Assembly (NCBI GenBank): GCA_016291905.1
Contig: JAEEZS010000061.1
Location: 34,512 to 98,511 of the forward strand
From: Bacteroidaceae bacterium
GTDB lineage: Bacteria > Bacteroidota > Bacteroidia > Bacteroidales > Bacteroidaceae
Direction of reading: 5' to 3'
Length of the DNA stretch: 64,000 bases
In this document: positions 24,267-31,748 of the stretch, one piece after another
Numbering within the stretch: position 1 is the stretch's first letter
How the letters are laid out: each line of letters starts with the position of its first letter
Position numbers and translations under genes: made by a program
Notes under the pieces: model-generated
Told to the model about the DNA's origin: nothing
Database searches by the model: none
Seen by the model: only the letters and a program-made list of their open reading frames with translations

Positions 24267-26453
24267 TTATTTCACAAGATACTTTTTCCCGTTCATGATG
24301 TATATCCCTTTCTCGGTAGCGTTCACTCTCCGGCCTGAAAGGTCATAACGGGTATTTGGTATTTCTTCCATTGTCTGCACATCAACTAAGGTCGTATTTC
24401 CATCGGATGTTCGTATGGAATAAACGGGTGAATGGGCGCTGCTCGGTCCTTCAAAGTAAGCGCGGAGTGGGGCAATAGTAACGTCGGTGGTGGCATTCAT
24501 TACCTTGTTGTTACTAATGAAATATACGCTTTTCAGTTTTTCTTTGTTGTCAATAAAAATAGGCTCGTATGTTCCTTTCATCTGCCAGTTGCCAACAGCC
24601 GCGGGTAAGTTGACGGATGTCGCCACGGCGACGTTTTTTATAGATGTGAGTTGGTCTGCCTTTTTGCCGTCGGCATTCTTGTAAAGGTAAGGAACGCCTG
24701 GCTGGGGGTTGCTCACTTTCTGGAAAATAAGACCATCGTCTTCGCAGGTAGCCAATTCATAAAAAACATAATCGGATTTTGACTGGCTGCTCAGGGCAAA
24801 CGGGCAGACAATCGTGCCGAATTTTCCTTCATCGAGTGTGCGGGACCACGTGGCTTGGGAGTATGTGTTGGCATTGGCTGCAAAGTCAGAGATTTCCGTA
24901 TCATCAAGGGATAGAATGAGGTTGGCTTTTGTATTTAGATTACCTATTTTCGGATTGCTTTTCAAGATTATCTCCTTTAAATTAGGCGTAGATGAAAAGA
25001 CATAGTCACATATCTCTGTCACGCTGGCTGGCAGAGTAATGGAAGTCAGGGAGGAACAATCACAGAACGTAGATTTTTCGATTGTTTTCACTTTGCTGAG
25101 GAAGTTAACATCCGCCAAAGAGGTACATCTCCAAAAAGCCGCTTTACCGATAGTTGTCACATTAGGCGGTAGTGTGATGGAAACCAGTGCCGAGTCTTCT
25201 CTGAAAGCCTCGCCTCCGATACTCTGCAAACTATTTGGCAAGGTGATGGTTTCCAATGAGGTGCAATTGGAGAAAGCTCCTGGTTTAATCTCTATAATAC
25301 CTTCGGGGATGGTGACATCGGTCAATGAAATACATTCTACAAAGGTGCTAGGTCCTATGGATTTCATATTTGATGATAGGGAAATTGAAGCCAGATTTTT
25401 ACAGTATCCGAAGGCTCCATCATCAATAGTGGTCACGTTATTCGGGATAGTTATAGAATTAATACTATACACGCCAAAGAAGGCGCGCTTGCCGATGCTT
25501 ACCACATCCTCGGGGATGATTGTGTTGGCACATCCTAATAACAACTTATTTGTTGCCGTTTCGATCAGGGCGTTACAGTCGTTTCGGCTATCGTATTTGG
25601 GATTCCCTTCTTCAACTTTAATAAAAGATAGATAAGAGTTGTTTGTAATAGCATATCGCCATCCGTCGAGAGCCAGGAAACGAAATGTAGCATGCTTTCC
25701 AATCGTTAAGCTCTCCAGATAGCAGCTGCTCTCCTCTAACGCATCCCTTGGGGGAACATTCGAATCCCAAAAGAGATTCTTTATGTTAGGGCAGTTGTAA
25801 AAAGAACGTCCGCCGATGCTGTCCACACTGGCGGGGATGGATAGTTCACTCAAATTCGTACAGCCATGAAATGCCCAAGATTCTATAGTCTTCACTCCAT
25901 CAGGTATGTGGATGGTGGTAAGACTACGGCAACCAGAAAACACACCCTCTCTAAGCCTTGTCAAATTTTTAGAAATAATGACTGAGGTTAAATTCCAGCA
26001 AGCTGAGAATGCAGAATAGCCCGTTTTCGTGATGCTTTCAGGGAGATGGACGGTTGTTAAAGCATGACAATGAGAAAAAGCCATGTTTCCGATATATTCA
26101 ATTCCATCTGGAAAGATTACGGACTGCAATGCCTCACATTTTTCAAAAGAACTGTTACCAATAGATTTAAGCCCATCAGGAAATGTAACAGCAGTGAGTC
26201 CTGAGCAGTTTTTAAAGGCTGAGTCACCAATTTTTTTTACCGTGTAGGTGATTCCATTGTCTTCGACCGTGGCGGGAATTGATACTGTTCCACTGTAGGA
26301 ATTGAAATTGTTGTTTTCATAGGTTACAAAGGCATATCCGTCTTGGATGTCATAGAAAATGCCTCCGCTCTCAAAAGTATAGGCAAAGGTATTCAAGTTG
26401 AAGCCTAGGAGAGTAACAAGGAACAAGGTTCGTAAAAAAGCTTTTTTTTTCAT
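24267..26453 (-). CDS. BspA-like leucine-rich-repeat surface protein
   Basis: 728 residues from the ATG at 26453, which places a signal peptide (MKKKAFLRTLFLVTLLGF) at the N terminus. From about 50 to 470 it is built of about 23-residue LRR_5 repeats with the IGxxAFxxCxxLxxVxxP pattern seen in Treponema and Bacteroidales BspA proteins. A unique region of about 200 residues follows. The last 25 residues, YDLSGRRVNATEKGIYIMNG onward, match the tail shared by three other secreted proteins here and resemble a type IX secretion C-terminal domain. It likely acts in adhesion or host-protein binding on the cell surface. Confidence 0.92.
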   Translation of the reverse strand: MKKKAFLRTLFLVTLLGFNLNTFAYTFESGGIFYDIQDGYAFVTYENNNFNSYSGTVSIPATVEDNGITYTVKKIGDSAFKNCSGLTAVTFPDGLKSIGNSSFEKCEALQSVIFPDGIEYIGNMAFSHCHALTTVHLPESITKTGYSAFSACWNLTSVIISKNLTRLREGVFSGCRSLTTIHIPDGVKTIESWAFHGCTNLSELSIPASVDSIGGRSFYNCPNIKNLFWDSNVPPRDALEESSCYLESLTIGKHATFRFLALDGWRYAITNNSYLSFIKVEEGNPKYDSRNDCNALIETATNKLLLGCANTIIPEDVVSIGKRAFFGVYSINSITIPNNVTTIDDGAFGYCKNLASISLSSNMKSIGPSTFVECISLTDVTIPEGIIEIKPGAFSNCTSLETITLPNSLQSIGGEAFREDSALVSITLPPNVTTIGKAAFWRCTSLADVNFLSKVKTIEKSTFCDCSSLTSITLPASVTEICDYVFSSTPNLKEIILKSNPKIGNLNTKANLILSLDDTEISDFAANANTYSQATWSRTLDEGKFGTIVCPFALSSQSKSDYVFYELATCEDDGLIFQKVSNPQPGVPYLYKNADGKKADQLTSIKNVAVATSVNLPAAVGNWQMKGTYEPIFIDNKEKLKSVYFISNNKVMNATTDVTIAPLRAYFEGPSSAHSPVYSIRTSDGNTTLVDVQTMEEIPNTRYDLSGRRVNATEKGIYIMNGKKYLVK

Positions 26454-26686
26454 AATGGTGTAGATTTTGGTCATTAAGGTTTTCTATTATTCTTTTGCAA
26501 ATGAACGATTTTTTTCAGTACTTATCAAGTTTAATTCCCTAAAAAAATCCTTTTTAGATAATTTTAACTGATTCTATAGGAGATTGTTTTCGAATTGACA
26601 GAAAAACGAAATTACATAGAAAAACGGCTGTCGCTAATATGCGAGCGCTATTCCGACGAATTGTTGATGCAAAAAAAGTCTTTTTC

Positions 26687-26767
26687 TCTGTCATATCTGT
26701 CAATCTGTCAAAGTTATTGGATTTGAGGGTGATATGAGTGACAGATGGTGACAGATTATGACAGATT
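26687..26767. repeat. Inverted ATCTGTCA / TGACAGAT octamer arrays
   Basis: The left side (26687-26712) has three ATCTGTCA-type units and the right side (26738-26767) three TGACAGAT-type units, about 26 bp apart, giving a hairpin of inverted arrays just downstream of the vapE stop codon. The remaining 26475-26686 between the LRR gene and this element is AT-rich with no gene visible. Confidence 0.8.
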
Positions 26768-26790
26768 TTGCGAAAGTCAGCATGAAGGCG

Positions 26791-28608
26791 CTAATCTTTT
26801 CTTTGCGAGATTGTTTTTTTGACGAAATATTCGCTACCGTTGGAGGTGTGGCGACGGGGGAGATTGGGCATGGCGTTAAGGTAACGGCCAAAACGAATGA
26901 TGCCATTCGCAGGGAGTGTGGAGCCAGCCCAATGGCGTAGCTGCTCGTAAAGGGCTGTCGTTGTCATCCAGACGCCATCTTCACCTTCGGAAGCGGGCTC
27001 GAAATGTTCACGGAAAAACTGTACGGCAGGTGGCGTCTGGATGTACTGTCGGTTGTAGGCGATGATTTCGTGGACGTCCGTTTCGTCGAACCAGTAACGC
27101 TCGTGATTCAACACGGCTGTCACGGCCTGGGCGTAAAGCTGGTCGTAGTTGATGCGGTAGCTGACGTCAATACTGCCCTTCAGCGGAAGGATGATGAAGC
27201 GTCGGCTGCCAGTAGGGTCGCTCAGCAGATTCGGCTCGTTGGCTGTGCCGATGAATGATGCACGACGAGGAAATACCTCCACATGACGGCCATAGGGGCG
27301 CTTGATCTTCACCGAAGGCAGTTGGACGAGGTTCTTCAGAAAACCTTCCTGAATGCCGGGTGATATCTGGTTGAACTCATCAAGATTGATGAGCAGGAAC
27401 TGATGCATGGCCTGAAGCACCTGCTTCTTTTCCGAAAGGAGGAGGTTGTCGCAATAGGCCCATTGCAGATGATCGGGCACGAGACGACGGCAGAAGGTCG
27501 ATTTGTTGTCGCCCTGTGGCGATACGAGCAGCAGTACCGTGGAGTTTCCGTAGGTGCGGAGGCGGCCCATGCCCTGCGCTACCATATAGATGAACCACAT
27601 CCGGAACCATCGGGGGAACTGCGGCACGTCGCAGGGCACCGTGCCAGCGAGGAGGCCTATGTGGTCCTGTCCGTCCCACTTGCCATACAGTCCGCCCAGG
27701 TACTCCGCCAGCGGATTGTAGGGAGGGATTCGATCGGAATTGACATAACGGCGCACGTCCTTGTCGCGGGTGTTGAGGCCTGCCAGACGTGTCTCGATGG
27801 TAAGGCCGTTGACGGCATTCTCGTCACAGGGCTTCCAGTCTTCCTCAGAGGCGCTCCTGGAGCGGTATTCGGTGTAGCCCATGATGGTGTTGTGGCGGAA
27901 GGCGTAGTGGGCGTCAAGGAAGTCAATCAGCTGGCGCGTGGCAGCGGCGAGGGGGCTGTCGGTAGGGACGTTCAGGGTGGGAAGGGGAGGAACAGGCGAC
28001 AGGGCAGGGGATGAGAGGGGGATGCGGAGGGGAACGGCATCGGCGTTATAGTAGGGGGCAGGGTCTAACGGCATCAGGAAGTGGCTCATCAGGGTCCATG
28101 ACTGGGAATCAACGTCTTTGGGAAGCACGGCGCTATAAACGGCGCACGCGCGGCTGTAGGCTGCGTGGCAAAAAGCGTCTGCATCCTCCTTGTCCTGCGG
28201 CAAGGTGCCGTTCATGGTGCAAACCTTCACCAGAATCTCGACGCTCTGTCCGTCGCCTCCTGCAAAGGCCGCGAACGTCATTGGAAGCGATTGGGCTGCC
28301 GCTTTGACCGCCTCAATCTCATCTGCCTGCAACTGCCCGCCCACATGGAGCGACACTAAGCCATTGAAGGCGACCATCCGCAGGGCGCCATTCTTCTCCT
28401 TCGTCAATTCGGCAGAGGGATAGACTTGCGGCAATTGCCCCAGAGGAGCGTAGTAGCGCAGTTCGTTGCCTCGGCTCAGGTGTTCGCGCAGGCGGGTGAT
28501 GTCGTGCGCTTGTGTGTCGGTTTGAATGCGTTGGATGAACGCCTCGGCAGTTTTCAAGGAGAGGTGGATAGTGTTATTCTTGTCGGTACGGATGAGGGAA
28601 AAGGTCAT
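26791..28608 (-). CDS. VapE-type primase-helicase protein with VirE/BT4734-like N-terminal domain
   Basis: 605 residues. Residues 1-200 resemble the BT4734-like N-terminal domain seen in Bacteroidetes VapE proteins. A VapE/SF3-type ATPase follows (about 290-480): Walker A variant LLVSPQGDNKSTFCRR, Walker B FLLINLDEFNQI, and sensor-like FIGTANEPNLLSDPTGSRRF. The C-terminal region (about 500-605) is helix-rich. In phage-inducible islands VapE is replication-linked, but no integrase, terminase or capsid gene is near. It is paired with the small Cys-rich protein at 28812-29273. A stand-alone or domesticated element remnant is likely. Confidence 0.88.
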   Translation of the reverse strand: MTFSLIRTDKNNTIHLSLKTAEAFIQRIQTDTQAHDITRLREHLSRGNELRYYAPLGQLPQVYPSAELTKEKNGALRMVAFNGLVSLHVGGQLQADEIEAVKAAAQSLPMTFAAFAGGDGQSVEILVKVCTMNGTLPQDKEDADAFCHAAYSRACAVYSAVLPKDVDSQSWTLMSHFLMPLDPAPYYNADAVPLRIPLSSPALSPVPPLPTLNVPTDSPLAAATRQLIDFLDAHYAFRHNTIMGYTEYRSRSASEEDWKPCDENAVNGLTIETRLAGLNTRDKDVRRYVNSDRIPPYNPLAEYLGGLYGKWDGQDHIGLLAGTVPCDVPQFPRWFRMWFIYMVAQGMGRLRTYGNSTVLLLVSPQGDNKSTFCRRLVPDHLQWAYCDNLLLSEKKQVLQAMHQFLLINLDEFNQISPGIQEGFLKNLVQLPSVKIKRPYGRHVEVFPRRASFIGTANEPNLLSDPTGSRRFIILPLKGSIDVSYRINYDQLYAQAVTAVLNHERYWFDETDVHEIIAYNRQYIQTPPAVQFFREHFEPASEGEDGVWMTTTALYEQLRHWAGSTLPANGIIRFGRYLNAMPNLPRRHTSNGSEYFVKKTISQRKD

Positions 28609-28611
28609 GAT

Positions 28612-28690
28612 AGTTAAGAGTTAAGAATTAAGAGTCGTTTTTAGTTAAGAGTTAAGAATTAAGAATGAGGAATTAGGAATGAAAAATAGG
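28612..28690. repeat. GTTAAGA heptamer array upstream of vapE
   Basis: Two runs of GTTAAGA/ATTAAGA units (about 28614-28635 and 28649-28672) that then decay into GGAATTAGGAATGA. Same family as 20827-20861. It begins four bases past the vapE start codon and forms its leader. Confidence 0.8.
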
Positions 28691-28738
28691 AATTAGGGGC
28701 TGGGGAGGGGGGAGCTTGCTTGGGGCTGTTCCCAGGCT

Positions 28739-28812
28739 GTGGGACAAAAGTCCCAAAAGGTGGGAGATAAATCCCGGCGCGTGGGAATAAAGTCCCAATT
28801 GGTGGGATTCGT
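28739..28812. repeat. 21-bp tandem hairpin repeats, GTGGGA...TCCCA
   Basis: Three full 21-bp units start at 28739, 28760 and 28781, with a partial fourth at 28802. Each has its own small hairpin (GTGGGAC...GTCCCA type), while the 3-6 bases between hairpins vary. The period equals seven codons, and the array runs into the stop codon of the next gene. Confidence 0.88.
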
Positions 28813-29273
28813 CAGGTGGAAGGGGTGGCTGGGAAGGCGTAGGACTCTTTGTATTCGTCGAAGGGCATTTCTTCCTCGAAACCATAGGGCTGCAGGAACG
28901 TGATAATCCATTGTTGCTGCTCGGGCGTGAGCCAGCGCATGCCCTTTTTGTAGCGGTCGTAGGTGCCCTTGCTGCCCAGATAGTCCGACAGGGCTATGCG
29001 CAGGTCGTGCCGCGCGTCGCGGCTGTGAAGCCGACGGATGAGCTGCTCGAAACCTCGTGCAAAAAGGACTTTTTCTGCGGGGGCAAAGAAACGGCACTCC
29101 CTTCCCGTCTGCGCCCAGGGCATGACGCACATTGCCGTAGCCTTATCATGCGGAATATGGCAGTACGCCAGATGGCGCAGACACGCTGCTGCCTTCGGGC
29201 AATCTGTACCAGCACACAAGGCCCAGCCGCTGGGCACTTCGTTGAAATCAAATTCTTCTTTGTCGTTTGTCAT
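28812..29273 (-). CDS. Cys-rich conserved protein paired with vapE (DUF6078-like)
   Basis: 153 residues from ATG 29273, chosen because upstream residues would be a low-complexity extension. A cysteine cluster lies near the N terminus (LCAGTDCPKAAACLRHLAYC, then MCVMPW and RECRFF), suggesting bound zinc or an Fe-S cluster. The second half (about 75-140) is helical with DYLGSKGTYDRYKKGMRWLT, which could bind nucleic acid. The assignment to the DUF6078-type Bacteroidetes family is from memory of such vapE-linked proteins. The role is unknown. Confidence 0.72.
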   Translation of the reverse strand: MTNDKEEFDFNEVPSGWALCAGTDCPKAAACLRHLAYCHIPHDKATAMCVMPWAQTGRECRFFAPAEKVLFARGFEQLIRRLHSRDARHDLRIALSDYLGSKGTYDRYKKGMRWLTPEQQQWIITFLQPYGFEEEMPFDEYKESYAFPATPST

Positions 29274-29497
29274 AATGTTTATAGCTGTTTTTACGTCACA
29301 AAGATAATCAAAAAATCGGAAACCAGCAACTATAGGAATAAAAAAGAGGAAAAGGATTGTTACTGAAACGTTGAATTGCAAAGTTGATGTGGCAGGTGAG
29401 CATGGGAGAGAGGAGGGGAGAGTATTTTTTTTCTTGAAACAGGGCTAAATCGCGTGTTTTCATGGATGAATGATGGGGCTTGAATGACAAAAATGCT

Positions 29498-29506
29498 TAC
29501 CTTTGC
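29498..29506 (+). promoter_or_regulatory. -7 promoter element upstream of adk fusion
   Basis: TACCTTTGC matches TAnnTTTG and lies 50 bp before the ATG at 29557. No clear -33 TTTG at the right distance; TTG at 29480-29482 is slightly too close. Confidence 0.5.
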
Positions 29507-29556
29507 ATCGGAAAAGAACTCAACATTGACAATTCATAATTCGCAATTCACAGTTT

Positions 29557-30552
29557 ATGAAATTCTACATCTTGTTTGGTCCTCCGGGAGCGGGAAAAGG
29601 CACCCACGCAGGCGCTATCGCAGCCAAGTATAACCTCAAGCACGTCAGCACGGGCGAGTTGTTGCGCAGCGAGATTGCTGCCGGCACAGAGCTGGGCAAA
29701 ATGGCCAAGAATCTCATTGAGGCTGGCAACCTGGTACCCGACTATGTGGTGGAGGGCATGATAGAACACCTGTTCCACACGACAAAGGACGTGGCTGGCT
29801 TCCTGCTCGACGGCTTCCCACGCACCGTGCAGCAGGCCGAGGACCTCGACCGCCTGCTGGCGCAACGGGGCGAGAAGGTCAACGCCGTCATCTCCATCAT
29901 GATCTCCGACGCCACCGTGCGTGAGCGTCTCAAACACCGTGCTGCCATCGAAGGCCGTGCCGACGATGCCAGCGACGAGACCATTGCCAACCGCATCGTC
30001 ACCTATCATAAGAAGACCGAACCCCTTATTGCCTTTTACAAGCAGGCAGACGTCTATCGCGAAGTGTCGGGCGAGTGTGGCGGCGTGGAGGCTGTGCGCG
30101 CACAGCTGTTCGACCTCTTCAACGGTATGGACACATCGTTCCTCGGCGAACAGGTCATCATGGACAATGCGCTCTTCGACATGCTTGAGCAGCAGGCCCA
30201 CGATACTCCGCGTCTGCGCATGAACTACGACCTGCGCAACACGACCGAGGACGACTCGCAGCGCATGCTCAACGTCTGGTTGCCGGGCAGCAAGCTGGAG
30301 GTCCATCGTCACCAGCACTCCAACGAGACCGTGCTGCTGCTGAAGGGAAAGATGGACGTGGTGCTCTACAACGACGACGGCACCGAAGCCAAGCGCATCC
30401 ACATGGGCGGCAACTCAGGCGTCTATGGCATCAACATCCCCAAGAATGTCTGGCACACCGTCGAAGCTTTCAAGCTGGCCGTCACCTTTACGGCCAAGGA
30501 CGGCGCCTGGGCTCCCAATGCCCCCGAGGATATTCTTGAGGTAGTGAGGTAG
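29557..30552 (+). CDS. adk: Adenylate kinase fused to a WbuC-like cupin domain
   Basis: 331 residues, against about 190 for a normal Bacteroidetes Adk. Residues 1-190 are a complete short-form adenylate kinase: P-loop GPPGAGKGTHA at 8-18, AMP-site STGELLRSEI, LLDGFPRTVQQAE, and a short lid without the zinc loop. From about 200 to 331 there is a cupin-type domain with GSKLEVHRHQHSNETVLLLKG, containing the H-x-x-H-x-E pattern, and IPKNVWHTVEAF. This resembles the WbuC cupin family, often seen with polysaccharide genes. One continuous frame covers both with no internal start pressed by an RBS. The kinase should be functional (AMP + ATP to 2 ADP); the cupin's role is unknown. Confidence 0.88.
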   Translation: MKFYILFGPPGAGKGTHAGAIAAKYNLKHVSTGELLRSEIAAGTELGKMAKNLIEAGNLVPDYVVEGMIEHLFHTTKDVAGFLLDGFPRTVQQAEDLDRLLAQRGEKVNAVISIMISDATVRERLKHRAAIEGRADDASDETIANRIVTYHKKTEPLIAFYKQADVYREVSGECGGVEAVRAQLFDLFNGMDTSFLGEQVIMDNALFDMLEQQAHDTPRLRMNYDLRNTTEDDSQRMLNVWLPGSKLEVHRHQHSNETVLLLKGKMDVVLYNDDGTEAKRIHMGGNSGVYGINIPKNVWHTVEAFKLAVTFTAKDGAWAPNAPEDILEVVR

Positions 30553-30570
30553 GGTAGAGCTTGTAGATTT

Positions 30571-31407
30571 TCAGGCTTCGAACGAGTGTAGCAGGGCTAT
30601 CTCGTCGGACCAACGGCTTTCGTCGGGCGTTTCGAGGATGAGTGGAATCTCCTCGAAACGCTCGTCCTTCATGAGGGTACGGAAGAAGTCAAGTCCCAGC
30701 AGTCCTTCGCCGATGCTGTGGTGGCGGTCCACACGGCTGCCGAGCGGCTTCATGCTGTCGTTGAGGTGGATGGCGCGGAGGTACTCAAAGCCGACGACGT
30801 CGCCAAACTCACGCCAGACACCCTCGTAGTCGTCCTTCAGATTGTAGCCGGCGGTAAAGGTGTGGCAGGTGTCGATGCAGATGCCGACGCGGCTCTTGTC
30901 CTCCACTTTATTAATAATGTGGGCGAGGTGGTAGAACGAGTAGCCCATGTTGCTGCCCTGTCCGGCGGTGTTCTCGATGACGGCGGTGACGCCCTGTGTC
31001 TTGTCGAGGGCGAGGTTGATGCTCTCGGCGATGCGGTCGAGGCACGCTTCGTCGCTGATTTCGCGCAGCGAGCTGCCCGGGTGGAAGTTGAGCATGGTAA
31101 GCCCCAGCTGCTCGCAGCGGTGCAGTTCGTCGAGGAACGAGGCACGCGACTTCTCCAGCCCCTCTTGCTGCGGATGACCGAGGTTGATGAGGTAGCTGTC
31201 GTGAGGCAGGATATACTGTGGGGCATAGCCGAAGTCGGCACAGTACTTCCGGAAGGCGTCGATGCTCTTCTGCGTTAGGGGAGAGGAGAACCACTGACGT
31301 TGATTCTTGGTAAACAGCGCGAAAGCCGTGGCGCCCACGGCATGGGCATTAAGGGGGGCTTGTTCTACACCGCCCGAGGCAGAGACATGGGGACCGAGAT
31401 GCTTCAT
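30571..31407 (-). CDS. nfo: Endonuclease IV (AP endonuclease)
   Basis: 278 residues from ATG 31407, the usual Nfo length; the longer ORF would add seven poor residues. TIM-barrel metal site motifs are all present: [10 protein letters not shown] at the start, [68 protein letters not shown] and [10 protein letters not shown]. It cleaves abasic sites in DNA base excision repair. It converges on the adk fusion with only 18 bp between. Its 5' leader is an octamer repeat array. Confidence 0.96.
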   Translation of the reverse strand: MKHLGPHVSASGGVEQAPLNAHAVGATAFALFTKNQRQWFSSPLTQKSIDAFRKYCADFGYAPQYILPHDSYLINLGHPQQEGLEKSRASFLDELHRCEQLGLTMLNFHPGSSLREISDEACLDRIAESINLALDKTQGVTAVIENTAGQGSNMGYSFYHLAHIINKVEDKSRVGICIDTCHTFTAGYNLKDDYEGVWREFGDVVGFEYLRAIHLNDSMKPLGSRVDRHHSIGEGLLGLDFFRTLMKDERFEEIPLILETPDESRWSDEIALLHSFEA

Positions 31408-31423
31408 ATGTTTCTTTTTGGGG

Positions 31424-31633
31424 GTCAACAGGTCAACATGTCAACGGGTCAACACGTTGGGTGCGGACTTGTTGTCTTGTAGACTCGTTGAGCTTCGCTC
31501 GACCTCTGTCGCGACTCGGGAAAACTGGAGTAAACTCCATTTTCCGCTCGCTGCTCCATCGGTTGACTTGTTGACTCGTTGACTCGTTGACTCGTTGACT
31601 TGTTGACTCGTTGACTCGTTGACTCGTTGACTT
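31424..31633. repeat. Inverted GTCAACxx / GTTGACTC octamer element
   Basis: Left arm: four 8-bp GTCAACxx units (31424-31455). Right arm: nine 8-bp GTTGACTC/GTTGACTT units (31562-31633), the reverse complement of the left. The 106-bp spacer contains a second palindrome (GGAAAACTGGAG / CTCCATTTTCC, about 31519-31545). It fills the gap between nfo and the next secreted-protein gene. No coding content. Confidence 0.9.
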
Positions 31634-31701
31634 TAAAAATCATTCTGACGGCAAAAGTACAAAAAAAATCTTATTCCTAATCCAAATTCCTATTTTTGTA
31701 T

Positions 31702-31710
31702 TACCTTTGT
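31702..31710 (+). promoter_or_regulatory. -7 promoter element for 31749 gene
   Basis: TACCTTTGT fits TAnnTTTG and lies 39 bp before the ATG at 31749. A convincing -33 box is not seen. Confidence 0.4.
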
Positions 31711-31748
31711 CGCAAAATAATTATTTACTCATTAATACCTTGAATTGT

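Noticed and set aside
31424..31633. CRISPR-like look of regularly spaced short repeats
   Set aside because: Units are 8 bp and directly abutting with no unique spacers, and no cas genes are present. The same holds for the other arrays.
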